Positions 48,001-63,709 of a stretch of DNA of 64,000 bases are shown one piece after another; the first letter of the stretch is position 1; each line of letters begins with the position of its first letter. This DNA is from Eucalyptus grandis (taxonomy: Eukaryota; Streptophyta; Magnoliopsida; Myrtales; Myrtaceae). The notes beneath the pieces are model-generated. The model saw nothing but the letters and a program-made list of their open reading frames with translations. It was not told the origin of the DNA and made no database searches. The stretch is from the NCBI RefSeq assembly GCF_016545825.1, contig NC_052618.1, forward strand, positions 1,056,461 to 1,120,460. Reading direction: 5' to 3'. The position numbers and the translations under genes were made by a program.

Positions 48001-51000
48001 GTTCAACCTCTTCGTCTGTGTACTGAAAAGAGTAAAAACAGGTGATTATAAATTGGCTAGATCATCCTAAGATATACATTAATGATAGTAAAAGTAGTTG
48101 GAAGCCTCAGGATCTACTGGAGGAAGGGTGGATTGCCTATAATTGACGAATAGTGGAACCTTTAGACACTCTGCTAAGATTTGCACTTATGAGCAAAATT
48201 ACAAGTCCTGAGTTTTCAATTCTCTAATACTTCAAAAAGATTTTGCAGGATCAGCAAGTGGTAGGACAAGGAAAACATGGTCCTTAATAGCCACATTCCT
48301 GTCTATTGTATATTTCCCGGACTCAATGTTCAGCGGCTAACGATTGAAGAATGTTCTATGGGTATTAATAGGGTAACAAGAATAATCGCTCCAAACAAAG
48401 ACCAGTAACTTCAGACACCCTAACTGCTTGGTGTCTGGAAAACTCATGCTAGCATCTCCACAATAAGAGTAATCACTTCAAACAAACCTGGTAACTTTAG
48501 ATCCAAAGATTCATGTCTGGAAAACTCATGCCGGTATCGGTCATTCTATTACAGAAAAAGAGAACCCAGGGTGGATAATCATCAAAAGACACAGAAGAGA
48601 AGTAATAATGATAGTTCTAGCCATGGGAAGCTCAAATATTACTTCCTCTATAATGTATTGGAAGACTTCCAACATGTAAATACAGGGGAAAACTCTAAGC
48701 CTTTAAAAGATGTCTGAACCTATTAAAGCTGTCCAATTTCATGATAACAACTCTGGAATAGCTGGAGTAAATTGTGCATTTGGAAGCTAACACCTTGCCC
48801 CCTACTTGAAGAATCTATGGTCAGAATCATCCCAGAATGTTCCAAGAGATATGAAGGATGGCTTTGGGCATATAGGATAAGACTGAAAACAGCAAGCGGC
48901 AGCTAAGTAGTTTGTTCACCAGAATTAGAAGGAAGATGAAGGATTAATGAATGGCTAAAACACATCACTCAACTTCACAGGCTTTTTCCATGCAATTAAT
49001 ATCCTCATGTTAGTGGCGAATCCTTATCAGATTATTCTCTTCAGGCATTACTCTCAGGAATCAGAAAATGCATGAGCATTTACTCAAAGGGAGAAAACCA
49101 TTTCCTAGAGTCATAAAAGTATTTAGAGATTGTACATGACTTCTACAAAGGCTCTTCACAACATGACTTTTCGACAGCTGTACTGGTATTTATCACCCTC
49201 AAAAATTAGATAGAGAAAACATTGTCCAAGCATCTAACACCAAGTGTGTGAAGAACTAGAAAAAGCCAATGCCAGCATGATGTTTGAAAAAACTAAGAAA
49301 CATCCAGCCAAGCTGGAATAATAGATAAACCCTACAAGTAAAAAGAGTAAGATTAAGTAGGACAACCTAGTCACCATATTTTAGCGTTGATTCATTATTT
49401 AGATTCCATATTTTTCTCAAAAGACCACAATAACCAATCAACAAGCCCGCTTCTTTCTTCCAACACACCTATCTCAAAGAACAGAACAAGTCAGCTGCAA
49501 AACCATGCATTAGAAGGTATAGCTGTCTGCAAGCTGATACCTTAGCAGCAACAGCTCTTATCAGAAGAACAATTCCAGCAGCCCATTGCATCCATATAAA
49601 AACTACTGAAAGGTTAAGGAGCAATGAAGTAGAAAAAATTTATTTGAAACTAGATCTCTACGTACCCAAAAGACTGAGACAATTGTAGCCAATCAATAAA
49701 TTCAGTTTGAACAACAGGACAAGCCATGGCATCCACCAATTAAAACAATTGTTCCAACTATCAAAATTAATTCATTACGCCTGACCAGTTCACTAATTGC
49801 CAAGATAAGTCAGACGGCATTGAGGCCCAAGATCAATCCCCTCATTGGTATGTCGGCATATAGATTACTCTAGGTTGATAATGATTAACCAGTGGAGCAA
49901 TCCTTTAAAAAAATGATTTTACAGAAACCCAGAAAATTTTATCAGAAATTGCATTAAAATATGTATCTGACAATGATCAACAAAAATGCATGGAAGTGCA
50001 GCTACAATGACACGATGATATTAAATTCAAGAAGCAAGAAGGTGTCATTAAGGAGACTGAAATAAAATGAGAGATAGAAGAGAGCACTATCTAGGTAAGT
50101 GTAGACAGAGGGTCTTTCAATTTGCTATCTACAAGAATTGTCAGGATACATGAACCGGATGAAGGCATCATTAACCGACCTCGAGCCCCTCGTCTTGCTC
50201 CCACGCAAGGCCAGGACCATTATACATGTTCTTAATTAGCAGTGTGCATGATTTATCAGGATAGAAGTGGACTCTGCTGCACCGCTGCCCAAATCGACAA
50301 GCTCCAGTCTTCAGATGGAAAGGACAATGAGCTTTATCCTGCCGCAAGCAATAAATAGAGCATGAAAAGATTTAAAAAAAAAAAAAAAATCAACAGATTA
50401 GTCCAGAAAAGCATAACTAGACATATGACCATCGTAATAATAAGCTACCTGCTCAGTCCCAAAATTAGGCACTTGGAGAGCAACATTTTCCAACACCTGT
50501 TGAGCCGATAAAGTGGATGCATTCTTGTAGTCTGAATATGCTTCAGACTGTGGAGGGAGAGGATTTGAGGTCGGCCTATCAGCATCCTGGCAGCAAAATA
50601 CAAACCTCAACTCAAAAATTCAAACCACAAAGCAACACGAGGAGAAAGCAAAGCTAGGAAGCAATGCATGCCAAGTTTCTAACACGCAAACAGGTACAGG
50701 CTTCTGAGTTACCTCTTTCGACATTTGCGTGTCCGAACCCTTCTTCGGAACCCTGATGGTTTTCTTCTTGACAATTATCTCATTCCCTTGCCAGATGATC
50801 TCTGCAGGCCCTTCTTCTTCCACATATTCCCAATCATCACCGTCGTCCCGGTTATGCTCCTCGTCCTCATCCTGGCAATTGACCATTCACAAAAGAATGC
50901 CAATATCATCTTGTGTACTCAATCATACTCAATAATCGACAAAAACACAGTCCAGCGCCTACAATTGCTCCGCAAATTTATCAGAATTCCTCAACCTGTC

Positions 51001-51628
51001 AATCGACCATTTATAAAAGAATACCAATCTAATCTTCTGTACTTAATCATACTCGATAATCGACAACAGCACAGTCCAGCGCCTATGATCCCTCGGCGAA
51101 TTCATCAGAATCCAACACCAAAACAGCTGAATAATAGTTCCACATTCTAACGAAGTTCAAAAAGCATCAAACGGTCGAATGTAGCACGCAATTCACACGA
51201 GAATCCGAACGAACCTGCTGCCGCCGCGACTCCTCCAGAGCCCTTGCTCGCTCCTCCGCTTCCGCCGCCTCCTCCTCCTCCTCCTCCTTCTTCCTCTTCC
51301 TCTCCATCGCCTCGACCCAGGCCCTCTCCCTCTCCTCGAACTCCTTCCTCTCCCTCTCCCTCCTCTCCTCCTCCTCCTTCTCCGCCACCTCCGCCCTCCT
51401 CCGCTCCTCCGGATCGTTCATCCGCGCCTCCTCCTCCTCCCGCTCCCTCGCCGCCGCCTCCTTCCTCAGCTGCTTCCGCTTCATCTTCTTCGCCGCCTTC
51501 CTCTTCTCCTTCCGGTTCGTGGGCCCCGCGCCTTCCATGGCCGGCGGTGTCTGCTCGCCGCAAGCCGCCGCCGCCGCCGCCGCCGTGTCTCCTCCGCCTC
51601 CGCCGTCGTCGGAGATCGGCTCCGCCAT
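45056..51628 (-). CDS. RGH3: U2AF35-related CCCH zinc-finger splicing factor (ZRSR2/URP type, maize RGH3-like; 9 exons)
   Basis: Nuclear splicing factor of the ZRSR2/URP family, known for recognising the 3' splice site of U12-type introns; plant members include maize RGH3 and Arabidopsis C3H5. Exons (minus): 51215-51628, 50713-50871, 50449-50586, 50180-50338, 47930-48022, 47565-47681, 47194-47268, 46851-47068, 45056-45722, about 679 residues with all phases closing. Domains: an acidic/basic coiled-coil-like N-terminus ([20 protein letters not shown]); an acidic linker ([14 protein letters not shown]); CCCH finger 1 (C242-x8-C251-x5-C257-x3-H261); an RRM of the U2AF-homology type ([11 protein letters not shown] to FVNLMRWRV); finger 2 (C376-x10-C387-x5-C393-x3-H397) followed by [15 protein letters not shown]; and an Arg/Ser/Asp/Lys-rich tail. 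Intron 4 is long (about 2.2 kb). The tail contains a 90-bp tandem duplication. Orthology to RGH3 is likely, but I inferred it without a tree. Confidence 0.93.
45267..45446 (-). repeat. 90-bp in-frame tandem duplication in the ZRSR2-like C-terminal tail
   Basis: Two adjacent 90-bp copies (about 45267-45356 and 45357-45446) encode near-identical 30-residue blocks ([24 protein letters not shown]). The duplication is in frame and sits in the low-complexity RS/RD-like tail. Confidence 0.9.
48023..50179 (-). other. Long intron 4 of the ZRSR2-like gene
   Basis: This 2157-bp intron separates the exon encoding CCCH finger 1 and the start of the RRM from the rest of the RRM. It is AT-rich with no nested gene or element I can recognise. 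The donor is GTCGGT and the acceptor ends TTTTCAG. Confidence 0.8.
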
Positions 51629-51819
51629 GTGAATTCCGTCTATGTCCCGAGAAACAACACTCACGCTGGAAAACGGACCTCCAGGGGGCAAAAGAAGGGT
51701 GGTAATCAACTGACATTAAAACTATTAAAATATATATTTTTATATATACTTTTTATAAAATAAAATAAAAAGCATTTGAAAAATAATGATATGTAGGGAA
51801 GAAAATGAATATAGAATGC

Positions 51820-52400
51820 GCGTTTGATAACGTTTTACATTGAAAAATTATTCAAAAAAATAGAAATAAAAAAAAATTGTTTATTAGATGAATAATTTTT
51901 ACTGTAGAAAAACGCGTTTAGAACTGCTTGTTAAAACAAAAAAATGAATAGAAACACGTTTGGTAAATTTATATTCTTTTTTTGTTTATTTTAATTTTTT
52001 AATATTTTTATATTATTTTTCTTTTTCCTTTCTTTTTCTTTTTTTCCTCTTTTGGCCTCTGGCGGCCGGTCAACGGGGCCTAAGCGGCCTCGCCCGGCCA
52101 CGATCGCCGGCCCTCGGCGGGCCGAGCCTCGCCCAAGCCTCACCGGGGCCCGCGACGCTCGGAGGTCGCCGACCCTCGACGGCGTCGCCCGGCCCTCGGC
52201 GACTGCCGGTCGCCGACCATGGCCGAGGTCGGCGACCAACCAAAGAAAAAAGAAGAAAAGAGATAAGTGTTTCTTCAAAAGTGTTTCTGAAACAAAAAAT
52301 GATTTTTTTCTCATTTCCGTTCTTTTTTTGTTTCGGGAACAAAAAAAACAAAATTTTTGTTCATCAACAATAAAAAAGAACATTACCATGCAGTCCCTAG
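51820..52400. mobile_element. Non-autonomous DNA-transposon-like element with GC-rich core
   Basis: The left flank has GCGCGTTTGATAACG and ACACGTTTGGTAAA phrases. The right flank has GTTTCTGAAACAAAAA and GTTTCGGGAACAAAAA phrases followed by ACAAAATTTTTGTTC. Between them is a strongly GC-rich segment (about 52055-52240) built of CGGCC/GGTCGCCGACC-type words. This AT-GC-AT structure without coding capacity fits a MITE-like repeat. Exact terminal inverted repeats are not certain. Confidence 0.5.
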
Positions 52401-53270
52401 ATTACCATTTTTTTTACATAAGCCAAGTAGTGATATAATAGATTTTAATTGGGAATTATTATCTTTTACTACCACAATATTACTATAAGAAGTTTGTTTA
52501 TTGAAAATGAAATATCAAATTTAAAAGCTTCACCCGCATCAACAAGAGGTAGAGCTATGCACATGTAACAAAAACAAAAATTGGTAGTCATTAAATTAAA
52601 TGAGTAAACTGGCACTTACAAATTTAAAACTTTTTTTTTTTTTGTAACGGGGCAAGAATGCTTAATAAGTTATTTAACAATTTGACAATAACTGTGATTG
52701 GTCGAACCTAAATGTGAAAGCACATTGCAAAAATTAATCTCTCCTTTCAACCGCTTTACTTAATTAGAGTTCAATTATAAATGTAAGGCTATAACAGACC
52801 AAAAATTGAGATTTTATTCATCAATAATAGTAATAGATAAAATGAAAAGATAAATAATCTGTAACATTAATTTTTTTAACTTTCAAGATCGCTTTTATCC
52901 CAACAAAGAAAAGGTGAAATTTCTCAATATGAATAGAAGTTTTAAAATCGTATTTTATGATATGTTAGTTTGTGCATCTTGAGAATAACCGGTGCTATTT
53001 TCCCTTTTGACCGAACCACTTTTTACACGACCTTTCTCGTTCTAAAAGATGTATCTGCAAAAATGAAATTGATTCCCAAAAAAGCATAAAAAAGGGGTTT
53101 TCCGAGAGATTTTATTAATATACGAAAATCAACGGTCGTGATTTAACGGGCTGGGGGACCGAAAATGAGACAGCATAATGGTATGGCATGGGAAGTCGCC
53201 ACGTGGCGCGCCGTGGATCGTTTGCTTGCCTTTCAGTTTCAGCTGGAGGACTGACTGACTGAGCAAGAGA

Positions 53271-53325
53271 AAGAGAGAGAGAGAGACAGAGACAGAGAGA
53301 TAGAGATAGAGAGAGAGAGAGAGAG
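53271..53325. repeat. (GA)n/(GACA)n/(GATA)n compound microsatellite
   Basis: GA repeats interrupted by GACAGA and TAGA variants end about 50 bp before the FemAB-like start codon. Confidence 0.9.
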
Positions 53326-53375
53326 TGGTCGCCGGACGCTGGTGGTCGGCTACGTCGGCGACGGCGGAAGAGAGG

Positions 53376-56300
53376 ATGGCCGCGGCGGCGAGCCTCTGCA
53401 ACCGCAACCCCTCCCCCTTCCTCGGCCGCTTCCCTCCTCCTCATCCCCTCGCCGTCAGTCTCTCTCTCTCTCTCTCTCTCTAGAAGATGCTTCCTTTCTC
53501 ATGTTTTCGCGCGCCTGCTTCTTCATCATGCAGGGGAAGAAGAAGGCCCGACCCGGACCGCATCCCGGGAGGCCGTCGCGAGCCGCCGCCGCCGGAATCC
53601 GCGCGCTGTTCTGGAGGTCGAAGAAGTCTCTGGAGCCTCGCGAGACCGTCGATCTTTCCCTCGGCGATTACGCTCTGACGCCGCCGGCCGCCGAGGTATG
53701 TTCTGCTACGGTCGCGATAGATATGTGGCGGCGGTTGTCGTATCGGGCGCGTTCGCGAAGTGAATAGGTTCGTGTTCTGTCGCGCAGGATGTTTCGACGG
53801 CGGCGGAGTCCAGGCCGAAGCGGATATCGCCGTCGGTTGTTAATTCCATCTCCGAGGTTTCGGCGAATGATTGGGACGCGTGTGCTCTTGATGCTACTGG
53901 ACCTGAGAAGTATAATCCGTTTCTCTCGCACGGGTTCCTTTTGAGTTTGGAGGAGTCTAATTCTGCTGTGAAGGTGAGATTTCGCGTTCTAGGGGTTGAG
54001 ATTATTGTTCATCGACTTAATTTTTGCGTTCTTATGAGAGAAGGATTGGATGATTGGTATTTGCTTCATTGCTATTGGAGTCCTTGGCATAATTATCCCT
54101 TGGTTCTTTCGTACATAAGCTTTCACTGATAAGTTGGTTGCACACTACTTCTTGTGGGGTGTCCCTGATGCTTTCACGTCTATCGGTTTATCGGCCCAAT
54201 GGGTTTCTGTCCTGAGAGAGATGTCTCTCCTTTGGATGCTCTGACAGATGGGAAAAAAGAAGTTCCTTTTATTAATGCTGCGGAGTTTCTTTTCGAATGA
54301 AGAGGGACTATTGAGTTTTGTAGATTTTGATGTCTACCTAGTGAAGTAGTTTTTTAATGGATTTGGCTTCTCTTCCTATTGTTCCTAAACGGAGTTCTTT
54401 GAGTGTTACTATGCTGCTAAGCTGAATAGCTTCTCTTGGATACTCCGTTGATCTATTTAATTGCTTTTAGGAAACAGGATGGATGCCGCGGCATATTGTT
54501 GCTAAGGATGAATCTGGGACTGTTGTAGGTGTTGTTCCACTTTATCTTAAAAGGTTTATCCTCTTCTTTGTTCTCAGTATTAGATTTATTTTCTCTGAAA
54601 CTTCAAATAGATAGGTTCTTCTATGCTCCTCGTGAATAGCTATATACTGAGCAATTTTTACAATCTTCGAGGAGCTTTTTGGGTGTGGTTTCACTCTCAT
54701 TTTTCATGTTGATGTGCAGTCACTCAAATGGTGAATTTGTCTTCGACCATTCTTGGGCGGATGCTTACTACAGTTATGGTTCAAGATACTATCCAAAGTA
54801 CCAATGTTGTGTGCCTTTTACCCCCGTAACTGGTCCTCGGATTCTACTTCGTGATTCCTTATATAAGGATCAAGTTTTTGACATTGTAGTAGATGCCTTA
54901 AAGAATCTGGTTGCTAAGGTACGTGAAAACAGATGCGTGACTGTCCATAGTGAATATGATGTTACATCCATGCAATGGCCAAACTTTTATCGCACTTTTC
55001 TTTCATCATTGGGCTTTTTTTTAACACTCCCACCAATTATTTGGACCTTTTCCCTTGGCTGGAGTTGCACTAGAGTTAAAATGTTTTTAGGGCTCATCTC
55101 TATATGTATGGTCTCATGGAAAACGAGGAATAACTTAGTTATTTGCCAAACAAGTGGGGAAGTTGTGGCTAGCTGTGGCTTACTTAAAGATGGAAATTCC
55201 TGAACTGTGAATCTGATGTTTCGATTTGCAGTAGTTCTGAATTTGCTCTATATCCTTGATGACAGTCCCAGGTTTCGTCAATCCACATCACATTTTCTTC
55301 TGAGAATGAATGGCAAAACCTCAAGGAAAAAGGTTTTCTACAGAGGATAGGAATGCAGTACCATTGGAGCAATCGAAACTATACATGGTGAGTGGCAAAA
55401 TGAGTGCTGAAATTACAGTTAGGCCTGATGTTACTGCTGCTGCATACATTGACAATAACTTTTGGTTTTTCTCTCTTCACTTTCCCCTTCGGCAGTAAAA
55501 CAACCCAGGAGAGTCATCTTCATCTGAAGTGTACTAGTAGATTCAGATAAGGTTCTGAAGGGTGATTTTACAATTTAATAAAACCTTGAGAGTACTATCT
55601 ACCCTGTTCAATGATGTGAATCGTAGACTTTCATGATTGAGCTCCTTAAGGGCTCCAGCCAAAGCCATCTGAAGTAAAATTCATATAATATGGGGACAAA
55701 CCTCTAGCAATTTGCTTATTTCTTAATGGTCAAGATAAGTATTTAATTATATATTCTTTCGTAATAGGAGTAGGGAAACAAAGACACATCAAGTAAAACA
55801 TTAAGCAGACAGGTGCTGAAACATTAGACTCAATGCTAATGAAACTACGCATCTGCGATATTTCTAGTTTCTCAGTCAAAGTATTATTTGACCATGTTTG
55901 AAATTTCATAAAACTCACTCAGTTACATCATATGGCTATCATACACCTTTGGCCCCTTTTCTTGATCGTCAGTGAGGGTCAAAAGTATTTGGGAGTTGAA
56001 TGGAGTTGTCTCTTTTTGATCTAGATAGCATGTCAAGGGGTATATGCTTCACAAAATCATCTAGGTCAACCGCAGCTTTTGTTTAAAAATATAGTTGGAC
56101 GTGATGCTGCTGTCAATTTTCTCCATTTGATATATTTTTTGCATCAGTTTCCTTTGCAATAGTCCTGCCAATTAGCATATGATTGCCACATTACTTCTCT
56201 GAATGAGTGGTGTCTTAAATTTACTTGGATTGCCAACTTTTGATCTTTTTACATTTTTTGTGTTTATCTTGCATGCAAAAGGTACATGCTTCAAGTTTCA

Positions 56301-59300
56301 CTGTCTGTGCCACAGTTTTGATGACTTTTTGATGGACATGAAGCAGAACAAAAGGAAAAATATACGTCAGGAACGCAAGAAGGTTAGTTTTTCCAAATGT
56401 TATTTTATTTGGGAATTTCCTTTATTTTGGGAAGATACTCCCATCTAGAAATTCTTGTAAATCTTGCTCTTAGTTCTTTATTCCTTAAATATATGCTTGA
56501 AAATTGGATAAAATTTTTAGTAAATTGTGTTGATACATATGCTTGTCACAGGGGAAATGAAGAAAGTAGTTATTATGGAACGATATATGTTACTGCAATC
56601 TTCACTAAATGCTCATAGAACTTTTTACTAACACTCTGAGACTGATGCTTCATGGGGATTGCATTCCCAATTTCGGATATAATGCTGACTGACCTTATGC
56701 ATATGCTGAAATTCACTCTGCTGAAGTAAAGTGCTATACTGGTAGTTGAGCTTCTTGGACAACTGGAAAACTGACTAATGGCTGAAGATGCTTCAAAGCA
56801 GTAAAATATGAACAGTTGAGTAACGAATTGGTCATTCCTTATGATGACATGAGTTATGGGGAAGTATTATATGAACTGATCTTTACAAATGCCTATCACT
56901 GTTACGTTCTACAAATGTTTAATGCAAATATATCAGTGGCAGTGTATCAACTGTATTTGTACCTATACTAATGGGGAAAAAAAGTCACACATAAACTTTC
57001 ATGTAGTACTAATTTCCTTTTTGCCTGTTGAAATCAATTTTGCTAATAGCACAGACAGAATATCATATTCCGTTAAGTTATCAGAATTCATTGCTGGCGC
57101 ACTATGGTATTTTATCAAAAATCAGTTTGCATTTTTATCTGTAGCATCTTATAGTCTCATAGTGCCAGATTTGACATTGCATCTTTTTGGGCACACAAGC
57201 TTTGGCTCATTGGATCGAACCCTTTCTGCAGATTTCTGCCCAAAACTTGACAATGAAGCGGCTTCGAGGGAATGAAATAAAGGTAATGAGTACAAATATC
57301 ATGGCAAAAGTGTCTCGGGAAGATTTTAAGCCAATCCAGCTGGTTCAATTTGATATCAATGTGAATGGAGACTAGTTGGTTAACTATACAGAGAAGTATA
57401 AATAACTATATCATGTCGCAACTTCCAAGTAATACTATTAATTTGAATTTAGATGCTAGTAGCAACTTTCTGTCCACTGGTTTGAGCTTTTAGATGAGTA
57501 GTCCTTAGATGTGATCATCCACATGTAACTCCTGTTCTCTTACAACTTACTCCTATATTAATACCTTCACTTAGTGAAAAATGAAGGACTTGAGCTTCTT
57601 GGTTTTGATTGTGTGTGCAGGCTAAGCACTGGGATTCTTTCTATACGTTCTACAGGAACACCACTGATAACAAGTATGGGTCCAGTGACTGGTTTTGTCT
57701 TTCCTTTGCAGAAAATATGATATTGTCGACTGTTTTGCCTGCCTCTTGTGTATATTCAAAGGCATCTTTATTTGATATGAGAGGCTTAAGTAGATCATGT
57801 CTTGCTGCTTATGTTTATTTAGGTGGGGCAGCCCTTATTTGACAAGAGAGTTTTTTCATAACATGGGATCAAAAATGGGAGACCAAGTGTTACTGGTTGT
57901 AGCTGAAGAAGGGGATGAACTTGTTGCGGGAGCCCTTAATCTTATAGGCGGAGATACTATATATGGGCGCCTTTGGGGCTGTCATCCAAAAGCTTATTAT
58001 CCCAGCTTACATTTTGAAGCTTGTTATTACCAGGTTTGTGTCTATTTAACTTGCAAAACTCCTGTGAGTTCGATATATACTTGGTATGGAAGTTCTTTCT
58101 TGGGTGCTTATTGCCTATTTAGAAAAGTGAGATTTGTTTAACCTTATGTTGACAAGGGTGAACTAATCGACTTAATTGCATGGTATGGATTTGCTAACCC
58201 ATGTGTTGTACCTTGAGACTTCAGTATAGTAAAAGCATGAACAAGATATCAAATGTAAGTGCAAGCTAAATAGAGGAAGAGATTGTCAATTTAAAGTGGC
58301 AACCGATTCACTAAAATTATGTAAATTTTTCCCAAGTAAGAATACTAGAATGTGTGAATATGCTTTTCACAAGGACTAGTTCTTCAATTTCAAATCATGA
58401 AGTAAATATCATTCATTCGGTTTTGGAATCTGCTAGCGTATAATTTTGTTCTTTGAAGAATTGGGGACCTATTTTGTTGTAATAAAAGGGTAGCGTTAGG
58501 TGATGATCATCCATGGGTCTATGTGACAGGTACAGCAGCTAAGATAATGTCATTGTTCAGGCCTACTACCATGATTACCTTCTGCTCTAAAATGGGGACT
58601 TTATGCAAGAGTGCTGCTGTAAAGGCATGGGCATATCTAGAAATGTCATTCCAGAAGTTGACAAAGCTTTTCTCTACATTATAATAGTCCTCATATGCTA
58701 ATGAAAAATTCCCCATCAAGGAATTTGCAGTGGAGTTGCAAAAAAAAAGAAGAAAGAGGAAGTGGTAGATCAACTAATCTTAGTGTAAAGCAGATTTGCT
58801 ATGGGAGGATAATAGTTCTTGTGATATGGAAGCATGCACTTGTCATATTTAGAACAATATAACTATTTACTTTTATCTACATAACAGGCAATAGAAGCTG
58901 CTATAGAGCTTAATTTGAAAACAGTGGAGGCAGGGGCTCAGGGTGAGCACAAAATTCATCGAGGTTATATGCCTGTACCCACTTATAGCTGCCACTACCT
59001 TCTGGATGAAGAATTCAGCAAGGCCATAGAAGAATTTGTAGTGCGCGAGGCAACTCAGGTATGTTACTAAAGAGTCATCAGGCAAGAACAACTCATTTAT
59101 TAATAGCACTATCATCATGCTGTGGTGAACATTCGATCCTTCTCATATGCTGCAAACACAAGAACATTTTTCACTTCCTATGTTAATTGTGTGGTTGGCC
59201 TAGTGATGCAGTCACAGAGGATGTAGCAGTAGACATTGTATTTAACTGATCATCTGTGTCGTAGATGATCACAGTCGATGTTGAACACTTGCCTTCTTTT

Positions 59301-59631
59301 TTTCTTTATCTGTTCCACCGGACTTCATTCCCTAATGCGTTTTAGCAAAGTAGATATAAGGGAGGTCCCAGCAGTGAAGTTGGACAATGTTTTAGGACTT
59401 AGGTTTGCTTTTCTAAAAGGAGTTTCTTCTTCCAGTATAGTGGATAACTCCGTTGCGCCACTATACACCTCTGATTCTTAGTTTTAAAAAAAAAAAAAAA
59501 AAAGGAACACTAAACCACATATGATCTGAAATCTCTTGTCGGTTTAATCAGAACATTTGCCTTATCTGCAGGTCAAACTTGTGATGGATCTGATCCGTGA
59601 TTCTGGACCCTTTAAAGAAGGCATACAGTAG
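53376..59631 (+). CDS. FemAB-like GNAT-fold acyltransferase (DUF482-type), 12 exons
   Basis: Plant member of the FemAB-like/DUF482 family (GNAT-fold acyl-CoA N-acyltransferase relatives of bacterial proteins). The substrate in plants is not known to me. Exons: 53376-53453, 53534-53695, 53788-53973, 54471-54553, 54720-54918, 55266-55387, 56316-56382, 57232-57282, 57621-57673, 57823-58033, 58888-59058, 59572-59631, giving 480 residues with phases closing. The basic, Ala/Ser/Pro-rich first 60-70 residues look like an organelle transit peptide (inferred). The family core starts near residue 110 (NDWDACALDATGPEKYNPFLSH), then GWMPRHIVA, DHSWADAYYSYGSRYYPK, FDDFLMDMKQNKRKNIRQER (about 275-297), YLTREFFHNM, GALNLIGGDTIYGRLWGCH (about 370-390) and EAGAQGEHKIHRGY (about 418-431). 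The short exon 1 is supported by its in-frame ATG and GTCAGT donor but is the least certain part. The symbol is left blank because I know of no established name. Confidence 0.88.
53458..53481. repeat. (CT)n microsatellite in intron 1 of the FemAB-like gene
   Basis: A CT run starts five bases after the intron 1 donor and shortens that intron's non-repetitive part to about 50 bp. Confidence 0.9.
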
Positions 59632-61005
59632 ACACATGCAGGTAGGAAGTCCATGCATGTATGGTCGTGGTATGTACATCTTGATGAAGGAAAGATCTAT
59701 CCATTTCTAATGTACAGATCCGTTAGTCGACCATTTCGTTCAAGTAAAAGAGTCGCTATAGAAACAATGCCTGTGGGTTTTGCGATCTGGTCGCCTCGGT
59801 GTGATGTCGATATGGAGAGGGTCCCTTCTTGATCTCGAAGCATAACATCATCAGTGAAAACATATATCATCAAATCGTCAGCCAGGCCTCCAAAGTTCTC
59901 CAATTGCGGAAGGCTGACGATCGGCCATTTCTTCACTTGGATTGTTCTCTACTTGACTTGTTAAAAATAAGGTTTGCCCCATACATGGATGCCTCAAACC
60001 GTTGGAAAAAATTGATGCCAACAAAGGATTGCAAACGCTAACGTAAAGTTCTCAAATAAGTTAAAAATAAATGGATTGTTTACTTAAGTTGCATTTATTT
60101 TGCTGAAGATAAATGATTATAAAATACTTTATTAACAATAATCGTTTTTACCCCTAAATTTTATAATTATTCATTAACATTTATATTTAAATATTTTCGT
60201 GGATAATAAAAATATAGTTATTTATTTATTTATTTATTTTTATAAATGATACAAAAATATATACTTCAAGCTTCCTGAACAAATGAGAGTTATAGTATTA
60301 CATTGTACCATAGCCCACGAAAAGATTGGCGCAATACGACAAAATGGATAAATCAACTCCATAGTTTCTTCGAGAAAAAAAAAGTCATTCAATGATACAT
60401 AATTTTGCCATCGTAATATTACAACCTTTTCAAAATTTTAAACAAGATGAAGATATGGAAAATGACGCAAATTGGGCTTACAATTTCGAGGTAACAAGAA
60501 GTTCAGATTAAAAAGGCTCAAACTCCATGAAACACCTTTGATTCAGTCAATCAAGACGATGAAATTAAAAAAAAAAAAAGGCATGAGCATCACTTTAATC
60601 GAAACTCAGAAGCTTATATTCCAGAATAATAGGTCTGTACTCCGAAGCGGATAATGCACTTCACCAGCAAAACATGGTTTACAATCCTCCATCCAAAGCA
60701 TGTCATTGCGAGCAAAAATTGAAACCTATCCCCCCCCCCAACCCGACCGAAAAGAAAAAAAATTAACAAACCAATCCTTCCAATGAAAGGAACTAATGAA
60801 GCTCCGGATGACAGACAGTCGGATGAGCGGGCCCCGATATTAATTGCGTAATTTTTATACATGACCACCTAATACTCGATTCTCACCTCTATGAAGCATA
60901 TACAGCAACATGTGATTCAATTTAAATACTCAAACCACCAGGAGCGAAGACACCCACCCAACAAGAATGCCTTGAGAGTCATTGTCCATCATGATCTTCA
61001 AACAT
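59632..61005. other. Convergent 3' intergenic region
   Basis: This lies between the stop codons of the FemAB-like gene (plus) and the dynamin gene (minus) and should contain both 3' UTRs. It is AT-rich with a TTTA run near 60220 and a C homopolymer at about 60730-60739. No gene is recognised. Confidence 0.5.

Positions 61006-63709
<2,704 letters not shown>

Larger units (their letters stand above)
51629..53375. promoter_or_regulatory. Divergent promoter region between the ZRSR2-like and FemAB-like genes
   Basis: The two genes diverge with 1.75 kb between their start codons. The middle holds a transposable element (about 51820-52400). Flanking DNA is AT-rich. A GA-rich microsatellite (53271-53325) lies just before the FemAB-like ATG, probably in its 5' UTR. 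I could not place individual core promoter motifs securely. Confidence 0.5.

Noticed and set aside
51244..51705. Pro/Ser-rich plus-strand frame of 153 codons
   Set aside because: It is antisense to exon 1 of the ZRSR2-like gene, whose Glu/Arg-rich coding creates the Pro/Ser text.
52052..52438. Overlapping 90-137 codon frames around the GC-rich core
   Set aside because: They are open in several frames on both strands because of composition, and they lie within the transposable-element-like repeat.
54540..54570. Possible U12-type donor (GTTTATCCTC) at intron 4 of the FemAB-like gene
   Set aside because: It departs from the U12 donor consensus at its first positions, and no matching branch-point motif is evident. 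Treated as an ordinary GT-AG intron.
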